Source: Hymenobacter piscis (GTDB taxonomy: Bacteria; Bacteroidota; Bacteroidia; Cytophagales; Hymenobacteraceae). Taken from it: a stretch of 64,000 bases of DNA. Each line of letters opens with the position of its first letter. The stretch's first letter is position 1. Under the pieces are notes generated by a model that was not told the origin of the DNA, ran no database searches, and saw nothing but the letters and a program-made list of their open reading frames with translations. The position numbers and the translations under genes were made by a program. The DNA lies in NCBI RefSeq assembly GCF_018760735.1, contig NZ_JAHHZN010000002.1, forward strand, positions 62,001 to 126,000. The letters are read 5' to 3'. Of this stretch, positions 43,151 to 51,300 are shown one piece after another.

Positions 43151-45697
43151 ATGGAAGATTCCCCCGCCGCCAACCCTGGCAAAGCCGGTAAGGCCCACCA
43201 ACAGCAGGCCGCCAACGCCCCGAAAAGCGGGGAGCGGCCCGATCAGGGGGAAGCGCCCGCTCCCGATCATTACAACCCCACCAACAAGCACCACGTGGCA
43301 GATCCTATCCAGGCCCCCGATGTGGCCAACGCCAAGTACCGGCACGACATTCTGGCCCAGCCCCCCGAGCAGCTCACCGGCCTGCGCCTGGAACCCCGCC
43401 AGACCATTGCGGCCGGCGTCACGGCCGTACTCAAGAGCATGGAGTTCAGCTGGAAGGAAGGCGGCCTCGACCGGGGCACGCGCGGCCTGCTCAAGATGAA
43501 CCAGAAAGACGGGTTCGACTGCTCGAGCTGCGCCTGGCCCGACCCCGACGACCACCGCTCGGTGGCCGAGTTCTGCGAGAACGGGGCCAAGGCCACGGCT
43601 TCGGATGCCGACGATAAGGCCTGCGGGCCCGAGTTCTTCGCCCGCCACAGCCTGGCCCAACTCTCGCAGATGACCGACCGGGACCAGAACAACGCCGGCC
43701 GCCTCACCCACCCCCTGGTGAAGCGCCCCGGCGACAACCACTACAAGCCCATCGAGTGGGCCGAGGCCTTCCAGCTGATTGCCGACGAGCTCAACGCCCT
43801 CGATTCGCCCGACGAGGCCACGTTCTATACCTCCGGCAAGGTGCCCAACGAGCCGGCGTTCCTGTTCCAGCTCTTCGTGCGCCAGTTCGGCACCAACAAC
43901 CTGCCCGACTGCTCCAACATGTGCCACGAGAGCAGCGGCGCGGCCCTGAGCTCCACGCTCGGGCTGGGCAAGGGCTCGGTCACGCTCAACGACATCCACG
44001 AGGCCGAGGTCATCCTGATCATGGGCCAGAACCCGGGCACCAACCACCCGCGGATGCTGTCGGCGCTGCAGAAGGCCAAGCAGAACGGGGCCCGGATTAT
44101 CAGCGTGAACCCGCTGATTGAAGCCGGCCTCAACCACTTCAAGAACCCCCAGGATTTCATGAACCCGTTCAAGGCCCTGGGCGCGCTCATGGGCAACGGC
44201 ACCGTGATAACCGACCTGTATTTGCAGGTGCGGGTAGATGGCGACATGGCCCTGCTGCGCGGCATCATGAAGCACCTGCTGGCGGCCGAGGAGCTCAATC
44301 CCGGCCAGGTTTTCGACCACGCCTTCATTGACAAGTATACCGAAGGCTACGAGGCCGTTGTCGAGAACGTGCGCAACACCAGCTGGGAGGATATCGAGTT
44401 GCTCAGCGGCATCTCGCGGGCCCAGCTGCTGGAAGCGGCCAACATGCTGGCCACTAAAAAGAAGATTATCGTGTGCTGGGCCATGGGCCTGACCCAGCAG
44501 CGCCAGGGCGTGCAGACCATTCAGGAGGTCGTGAACCTGCTGCTGCTCAAGGGCGCCATCGGCAAGCCGGGTGCCGGTACCTGCCCGGTGCGCGGCCACT
44601 CCAACGTGCAGGGCGACCGGACGATGGGCATCTGGGAACAGACGCCCAAGCCCTTCCTCGACGCCCTGGGCAAGGAATTCAACTTCACGCCGCCCACCGA
44701 GCACGGCTACGACACCGTGGACAGCATCAAGGCCATGCACCAGGGCAAGGTGAAGGTGTACTTCGGGCTGGGCGGCAACCTGCTGGCGGCCGGCCCCGAC
44801 ACCGAGTACATTGCCGAGGCCATGCGCAAGCAGAACCTGACCGTGTTCGTGGGCACTAAGCTCAACCGCGGCCACCTCATCACCGGCAAAACGGCCCTGC
44901 TGCTGCCCTGCTTCACCCACGCCGACGTGGACATGCAGCGCAGCGGCCACCAGATGACCAGCTGCGAGAACTCCATGGGTGTGGTCAGCCAGAACAAGGG
45001 CGTGCTGGTACCGTTGCCCGGCCAGATGCTAAGCGAAGTCGCCATCCTGAGCGGCATTGCCATTGCCACGCTCGGCGAGAAAACCAACATCGCCGACTGG
45101 GTGGCCATGACGGAAAACTACGACGTCATCCGCGACCATATCAGCCGGGTGATTCCGGGCTTCGAGAGCTTCAACGAGAAGCTGCGGCGGCCCGGCGGGT
45201 TCTACCTGCCCAACGGCCCCCGCGACCGGAAATTCACGACCGAGGACGGCAAGGCCCACTTCACCAAAACGGAGCTCGAAAAGTACGAGGTGGGCGCCGA
45301 TGAGCTGATTCTGATGACCGTGCGCAGCCACGACCAGTTCAACACCACCATCTACGACTACAACGACCGGTACCGCGGCATCCATGGCGAGCGGCGCGTG
45401 CTGTTCATGCACGAGCAGGACATGGCCGACCGGGGCCTCAAAGCCCAGGACCTCATCGACATCACCAGCCACTTCAACGGCCAGGAGCGCACGGTGGAGA
45501 AGTTCGTAGCCGTGCCCTACGACATCCCGCGCGGCAACGTGTCGGCCTACTTCCCCGAGGCCAACCCGCTCATCCCCATCGGCAGCGTGGCCAAGAAGAG
45601 CAACACGCCTACTTCCAAGTACGTACGCGTAACGGTGGTACCCGCCCACAAAACCGTGGGCGCCCCGGTTGAAATCCGCATGGGCGCCGAGGCGTAG
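43151..45697 (+). CDS. FdhF/YdeP family molybdopterin oxidoreductase (formate dehydrogenase-like)
   Basis: 848 aa, no signal peptide, cytoplasmic. Domain order: a hydrophilic Lys/Pro-rich N-terminus (1-60); a cysteine segment FDCSSCAWPDPDD with a third Cys in FCENGAKA, which fits the YdeP pattern rather than a canonical four-Cys cluster; the pterin-binding domain with TSGKVPNEPAFLFQLFVRQF, LPDCSNMCHESSG (the active-site Cys/His region), IMGQNPGTNHPRMLSALQKA, KPGAGTCPVRGHSNVQGDRT; and a C-terminal MopB domain with IYDYNDRYRGIHGERRVLFM. Gene order with fdhD supports formate oxidation, but relatives have other substrates. It is the probable client of the whole molybdenum island. Confidence 0.88.
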   Translation: MEDSPAANPGKAGKAHQQQAANAPKSGERPDQGEAPAPDHYNPTNKHHVADPIQAPDVANAKYRHDILAQPPEQLTGLRLEPRQTIAAGVTAVLKSMEFSWKEGGLDRGTRGLLKMNQKDGFDCSSCAWPDPDDHRSVAEFCENGAKATASDADDKACGPEFFARHSLAQLSQMTDRDQNNAGRLTHPLVKRPGDNHYKPIEWAEAFQLIADELNALDSPDEATFYTSGKVPNEPAFLFQLFVRQFGTNNLPDCSNMCHESSGAALSSTLGLGKGSVTLNDIHEAEVILIMGQNPGTNHPRMLSALQKAKQNGARIISVNPLIEAGLNHFKNPQDFMNPFKALGALMGNGTVITDLYLQVRVDGDMALLRGIMKHLLAAEELNPGQVFDHAFIDKYTEGYEAVVENVRNTSWEDIELLSGISRAQLLEAANMLATKKKIIVCWAMGLTQQRQGVQTIQEVVNLLLLKGAIGKPGAGTCPVRGHSNVQGDRTMGIWEQTPKPFLDALGKEFNFTPPTEHGYDTVDSIKAMHQGKVKVYFGLGGNLLAAGPDTEYIAEAMRKQNLTVFVGTKLNRGHLITGKTALLLPCFTHADVDMQRSGHQMTSCENSMGVVSQNKGVLVPLPGQMLSEVAILSGIAIATLGEKTNIADWVAMTENYDVIRDHISRVIPGFESFNEKLRRPGGFYLPNGPRDRKFTTEDGKAHFTKTELEKYEVGADELILMTVRSHDQFNTTIYDYNDRYRGIHGERRVLFMHEQDMADRGLKAQDLIDITSHFNGQERTVEKFVAVPYDIPRGNVSAYFPEANPLIPIGSVAKKSNTPTSKYVRVTVVPAHKTVGAPVEIRMGAEA

Positions 45698-45710
45698 AGA
45701 AGCCGGCTTA

Positions 45711-45784
45711 ACCAGTAAGCAACAAGCCCCAAACGGTGAGTAGATTCCATTCTACTTCCCGTTTGGGGCTTGTTGCTTACTGGT
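45711..45784. terminator. Perfect 26-bp stem between convergent genes
   Basis: Arms 45711-45736 and 45759-45784 are fully complementary; the 22-nt loop has a small hairpin (AGTAG/CTACT). It probably ends both the oxidoreductase and tamL transcripts. The length is well above that needed for a terminator, so it may also be a repeat relative. Confidence 0.75.
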
Positions 45785-45794
45785 AACTTTTCTC

Positions 45795-48218
45795 TTAGAA
45801 CGGGTAGCCGATGCCGATGTTGAGCTTGATGGGCGTGCCGCTGGTGGCGTTGAACCTGGTCAGGCTGCCGGGCGGGGTGGGCAGGCCCGTGTTTACCTCT
45901 ACGTCCTGGTCGTCGTAGGGGTAGCGGATGGGCACGGCGGCGTCGAAGCGGATGACGAAGAACTGCACGTCGATGCGGATGCCGACGCCGGCGCCCACGG
46001 CCAGCTGCTGCAGGAAGGTGTTGAACTGGAACTGCCCGTTCAGGCCGTCGGGGTTGCCGTTGCGGTCGTAGGTGGCGCGGCTGGCGTCGGGGTTTACCAG
46101 CCACACGTTGCCGGCATCCACGAACACGGCCCCCTTCACGTACGGAAACAGGTCCTGGCGGTACTCCAGGTTGCCTTCCAGCCGGATGTCGCCCACCTGG
46201 TCGTAGAAGCCGCTGTTCTGCTGCTGCTGCTCCACGCTGGGGCGGTAGGTACCCGGCCCGATGCCCCGGGCATCGAAGGCCCGCACGCTGTTGGGCCCGC
46301 CAATGCCGAACTGCTTGAGGTAGGGCAGCACCCGGGAGTTGAGGTAGGGCACCCCGGCCCCGATGAGCAGGCGGCCGGCAATTTTGTTGCCGCTGGTGGG
46401 GTTGCTGCTGGTGCGGTAGTAATTGCGCAGCTCCAGGTTCACCTTCGAGTACTGCGAGAATTCCTGGCCGGCAATCTGGTAGGCCCGGGGGCCGTTATCG
46501 GTTGACTCCTTGGCCGCGCCGCTGAGGCTCTTGAGCAGGTAGGCCAGGTTGCCCGAGAGCTCCAGGCCGCCGCTGAAGTAGAGCTGATTGCGGCGCTGCT
46601 CCAGCACCTGCTGGTTGTAGGTGTAGCTATAGGCGCTGCCCAGAATAAACTGCTGGCGGAAGCTCTGGGCCAGGAAGGGCCGCTCGGCCAGCAGCCGCTC
46701 AAACACCGGCTCGGTGTTGTTGAGGCGCACGTACTGCAGGTCGATGGGCTGCAGGCGCTGTTCGTTGGTGAGCTTGGTTTTCCAGGTGTAGCCATAGCCC
46801 AGGTTCACCACGTCCTGGCGGAAAAACTGGGTCCGGAGCACGTACTTGTAGCCCGCCTCGAAAAAGGTGCGGGGCTGGAAGTCGGAGTTGCGCAGGCGGA
46901 TATCGAAGGGGGGCGTAATCAGGCGGGGCACCAGCAGCTGGGCATCCACTCCGAACTGGGTTGACGTAACGCCCGACAGGGCCCCTTTGCCCGTTTCGGC
47001 GGCCGCCCGCACGTTGATGAGCAGCTGCTCGGCCCCGCGCAGGGCCGAGCGGTTGCGGTACTGCACTACCACGCCCGGCCCGGTAAAGATGTTGGACGTG
47101 TTCATCTGCACCTCGGCCCGGAGCGACTTCTTGGGCACCTGGGTCATACGCACCAAGGCGTTGAGGTGGCCGTACTGCAGGGAGTCGGGCTGGTTGCGGG
47201 CGGGGCGGAACTGCATGTCCACGAAGCGGAACGTGCCCAGACTCATCAGGCGGCTCAGCGTCTGGTCGGCGCGGCGGCGGCGGTACACGCTGTCGGGATA
47301 CAGGAAGGTGGCGTTGACAATGGACTTGGCTTTGAACATCGACTCATCGGGATAGTACCGATAGCCCTGATACCGGATCGGGGTCTCGTTCATGGTCGTG
47401 TCCTGGAGCGTATAGTCGGTGTCGAGGGTTACGCGGTTGAGCACGTAGGGCTGGGCCGCTTTGCGCGGAATGCTGCCCTTCACCTTCACGTACACGTTCA
47501 CCTGGTTGTCGAGGGTGCTGTCGACCTGAAACAGCAGGTAATCGGGCGCGAAATAATAGTAGCCCTTGTTCTTGAGGGCCGCGTCGATGCGGATTCGCTC
47601 GTTCACGAAGGTCTGCAGGTTGTAGGGCTCGCCCACCTTCAGCAGCGTTTCGTTCTGAGTCGCCCGGATATCCCGGTCGAGCAGCGTATCGCGCTCGGGG
47701 AAGAAGATTTCCTTGATGCGGTAGGGCTCATTAACCGAGGCCACGTAATCGACGGATGCCGTACGCTCCTCCAGCTTGATGTTGCTGCGCACTTCCGGCT
47801 TGAAGAAGCCGTCGTTGTTGAGGCGGTTGAGCATCAGGTCGGCTACCTTGGCCGTATCTACCTCGCTGAAAAGCACCGGGGCCTCGCCGTATTTGTCGGC
47901 CAGCCAGTGGCCCAGGCCCTTTTCCTTGCCCACGCCCATGTGCCAGAAGTAGAGCTTGGGCCGCAGCCCCAGAATAGAGCTGTTGGGCTGGGGCGAAATC
48001 ACGCCTTCCAACTGGGTCTGCACCAGGGCCTCGTTCGGAATCGGGGCCCCGACCCGGGACTTGAGCGTGACGGTGCTGCCGGTGTAGAGGCGGGCATCGT
48101 CGGGGATGAACTTGAGGCCGCTGCACCCGGCCAGCGCGGTCAGCAGCAGCCCCGTCGCCAGCCGCCGGCCGGCGCTCTGAAGGCAGGAAAAGAAACGTAG
48201 CGGTTGAAGTTCTGGCAC
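45795..48218 (-). CDS. tamL: TamL: Omp85-type outer-membrane lipoprotein
   Basis: 807 aa. BamA/TamA-like barrel made as a lipoprotein: signal ending in LTALAGC, then GLKFIPDDARLYTGS. POTRA domains follow (about 60-370) with FLYPDSVYRRRRADQTLSRL. The barrel region (about 380-807) shows FIGAGVPYLN-like LLIGAGVPYLNSRVLPYLKQ, VRAFDARGIGPGTYRP, AVFVDAGNVW and the terminal strand IKLNIGIGYPF. With TamB it moves proteins to the outer membrane; lipidated TamL is a Bacteroidota feature. Start is GTG, because a TAA lies two codons upstream and no ATG occurs before the signal. Downstream of tamB, with a heptamer repeat between. Confidence 0.9.
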   Translation of the reverse strand: MPELQPLRFFSCLQSAGRRLATGLLLTALAGCSGLKFIPDDARLYTGSTVTLKSRVGAPIPNEALVQTQLEGVISPQPNSSILGLRPKLYFWHMGVGKEKGLGHWLADKYGEAPVLFSEVDTAKVADLMLNRLNNDGFFKPEVRSNIKLEERTASVDYVASVNEPYRIKEIFFPERDTLLDRDIRATQNETLLKVGEPYNLQTFVNERIRIDAALKNKGYYYFAPDYLLFQVDSTLDNQVNVYVKVKGSIPRKAAQPYVLNRVTLDTDYTLQDTTMNETPIRYQGYRYYPDESMFKAKSIVNATFLYPDSVYRRRRADQTLSRLMSLGTFRFVDMQFRPARNQPDSLQYGHLNALVRMTQVPKKSLRAEVQMNTSNIFTGPGVVVQYRNRSALRGAEQLLINVRAAAETGKGALSGVTSTQFGVDAQLLVPRLITPPFDIRLRNSDFQPRTFFEAGYKYVLRTQFFRQDVVNLGYGYTWKTKLTNEQRLQPIDLQYVRLNNTEPVFERLLAERPFLAQSFRQQFILGSAYSYTYNQQVLEQRRNQLYFSGGLELSGNLAYLLKSLSGAAKESTDNGPRAYQIAGQEFSQYSKVNLELRNYYRTSSNPTSGNKIAGRLLIGAGVPYLNSRVLPYLKQFGIGGPNSVRAFDARGIGPGTYRPSVEQQQQNSGFYDQVGDIRLEGNLEYRQDLFPYVKGAVFVDAGNVWLVNPDASRATYDRNGNPDGLNGQFQFNTFLQQLAVGAGVGIRIDVQFFVIRFDAAVPIRYPYDDQDVEVNTGLPTPPGSLTRFNATSGTPIKLNIGIGYPF

Positions 48219-48226
48219 AGGTTATT

Positions 48227-48344
48227 CTTTATTTCGTTTCTCGTTGTTGGTTTTTTGTTTTTCGCTCTTGCTGGTTCTGTCCGGTCCGATTGCCTTGGGT
48301 AGACGGAGCCGACGAACAAAAAACAAGCAACGAACAACGCAAAG
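48227..48344. repeat. Inverted heptamer array (AACAAAA / AACGAAC words)
   Basis: Right arm AACAAAA, AACAAGC, AACGAAC, AACGCAA; the left arm is a diverged complement with GTTGTTGGTTTTTTGTTTTT. Lies between the tamB stop and the tamL start. Confidence 0.78.
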
Positions 48345-51300
48345 CTATTTACTGCTGCTCGCGGGCCGGGCAGCCACCCGCGCCGAGTCGCGGCGGGGCG
48401 GCACGGCGGTGGTTTTCACTGAGTCGTCGGTGGCCTTCTGCTGCTCCTTCTGACGCTTGCGGATGCTTTTATTTTCGGCCTTCACGTTCTTGTCGATACC
48501 CTGGAACAGGTCGGCGAAGTTCTGGTAGTCGCGCTGGTAAATCAGGGAGGCCCCGCTGCGCACGTACTGCCCGTCGATGTCGCCGTAGGCGTTGTTGCGG
48601 TAGGCGCGCAGGCGCAGGCGGCCGTTGGCCAGAATGTCGTACTCAATGCTCACGTCGCCGGCGAAGCTGCTCACGCTCTGCTGCCCCCCGCTCACCTGGT
48701 TGCCGCCGGCCAGGGGCACGTCGGTGCCCAGGCGCACGGTTACGCGGTCGTTGAAGAGCTGGCGGCGCACGGCCACGTTCAGGTCGGTGCGGGTTTTCTC
48801 GGTGCCCGAGGAATAGTCGGCCTGGGCATTCACGCCCAGCTCCACGCCCAGGTTGGAGAGGTAGGAGCCGGTCAGGTTCTGGAGCTGCTGGGTGAGCACC
48901 TGGCTGGCGCTGCCCCGCAGCTGGTCGGCCACGATGCTGCCCCCGCTGCTTTCAAACGGGTTTTCGGCCAGGAAGCGGTTGAGCACCAGCAGGGAAAACA
49001 CCTGCTTGTTGAGCTCGTCGGTCTGGCTGGGCTGGCGCAGCTGGGCCAGGCGGTTCTCGATCTGGGTGCGCAGGTCGGAGCGGGTTTCCTCGGGCAGGCG
49101 GATATCGAAGCTGATTTCGGGCTTGAGCAGCTCCCCGTCCACGTTCAGGTACACGTTGAAGGGCAGCGTGTTGCGGGCCGTCGACTGGAGGGTTTCGGAG
49201 CTGATGCCCTGGCCCGAGAGCAGCTCGGCCGGGGCCGCCCGGGCCACGTAAATAGCCGACACATCGGCCCGCCCGTTGTAGGGGTCGCCCGACCAGGTGA
49301 TGGAGCTGCCTTCGGCAATGAGGAAGTCGCGCTCCGTCAGGTCGTAGAGCGACATGTGGTAGCTGCCGCTCTGCACGTCGAGGCGGCCGCTGAGCGTGAT
49401 GTTGCCCACCGGGTCGATGGCCGTGTTGAGCGTGCCGTTGGCCCGCACCTTCAGGTTGTCGCCCGAGGCTTCGTCGATGATGATGGTAAACGGCGTTTCG
49501 TCGGTCACGGTGATGGTGGCGGCAATGTCGTAGCCGGCGGCCGTCTTGGCCGAATCCTGGCGGGCCAGCTGCTGCTGAAGCAGGGTATCGAGGGGGGCGC
49601 TCTTGTCCACGAACTGCACAATGCCCTCGGAGCTGACCTTGTTGGCTTCGTCGTTGGGCACGGCCGCGTAGAAGTCGGAGCCCTCCACCACGGAGGCCGT
49701 GGTGCGCACGCGCATCAGGTTCAGGTCGCCGGTAATGCGCGAATCGGAATCCACGATGAGCTTGCCCCAGAACAGGGGGTTGTCGCGGCGGGTGCTCTGC
49801 ACGGCAATAAAGTTGCTGGTAGTGGCCCGCAGCTGGAAGCCGTAATCGATAAAGTCCTGGGTGAGCACGTGGCCATTCACCACGGCCTTGTTGCCCAGGG
49901 AATCGAGAATCAGGAAGTCGTCAAACAGAATGCCCTGCTCATCAAACACCAGGTCTTCCTGGGGCAGCGTGAAGGGCGCCCCGAGCTGGGTGAGAGTGAA
50001 GCCGGCGTTGTTGGTGGTGAGCTTGCCGCGCACCTCGGGGGCGGCCACGGTGCCCGTAATGGCCAGCCGCCCGCTCAGGTAGCCGCTGGTTTCCCGGATT
50101 TCGCCCAGGGCAAACGGCTCAATGATGCCCAGCCCGAAGCGCGTCACGTCGGCCTGCATGTCGAGGGCGCCGCTGGCCAGGTAGTTGCCGGTCAGCTGCA
50201 CCTCGTGGTTCTGAGGGCCGCCGGTCAGGCGCACATCCAGGTTGTAGCGGTCGGCGGCGGGGTTATCGGCCTTCAGGTCCACGTTGCCGAGCACGGTTTT
50301 GTTGTAGGCCAGTCCCTGCAGGCCGGCGTTGGCCGTGAAGGCCATGTTGGCCTGCCCCAGGGACCTGATCACGGCCTGCCCGTTGAGCGTGCCCCCCACC
50401 AGCGAGTCCTGGAGGCCGCCGGCGGTAGCCAGGGTGTTGAGGTTGAGGTTGCTGAACTGGGCCTGGAGCGGATAGCCGGCCCCGGCCAGGGTCTGGAGGG
50501 CAATGGCCTGGTCGCCCTGGCTGAGCCGCACGCTCTCGGCCCGGATAGCCCCGGTGTTGAGGTCATAGCGCAGGCTGTTGTTGGGCTGCACCGCCCACTG
50601 CTGGTTGTTGAGCACCAGCTTGGGGTCGAAGCTGAAGGCGTAGGCCGCACCCTGGCCGATGACGTTGAGCGTGCCGGCCAGATCAAGCTTGGTGGTGCTG
50701 TCGTTTTCGGCAATGCGCAGGTGGGTGCCTACCTGGTTGTTGGCCACGCTGCCGGTCAGGCTGGGGTTGGGCAGGTTCAGGGTGGTATCCTGGCGGATGT
50801 GGTTGAGCTTGAGCGCGTAATCGAGGGCCTGGGGGTCGGACGACACCTGCAGGCGCAGCGAATCCAGCTGGTAGCCCAGGTACCGGAGGCGGGTGATGCG
50901 GGTGTTGAGCCGCAGGTCAGCTTCCCGGCTGTCGAAGCCGCCGCTGAGGCGGAAGGGCGAAATCTGCTGCAGATCGGGCACGAACTGGCGGATAATCTGG
51001 GGCTCCTTCACGTTGGCCTCGAAGGTAAACTGCCGGTAGGGCCCGCCGGGCCGGAACTGCACGCCCGGCAAATCGAAGTACCGGTCGATGTGCTGCTGAA
51101 CGGCCGTGGCCAGGTCGCCCAGGCGGGTGTTGCCGCGCAGGGTGAGGTCGGCCACGGAGCTGGCAAAGTCCACTTCCGTGCGGCCGGTGCGCTGCAGAAT
51201 CCGCCCGCTCACGGAGTCGAGCACGAAGGGTTTGCCGTCACTGACAATGGCAATGCGGTTGCCCGAGAACGTGCCGTTGAGCGAGTTCAGGTCGGAGCCG

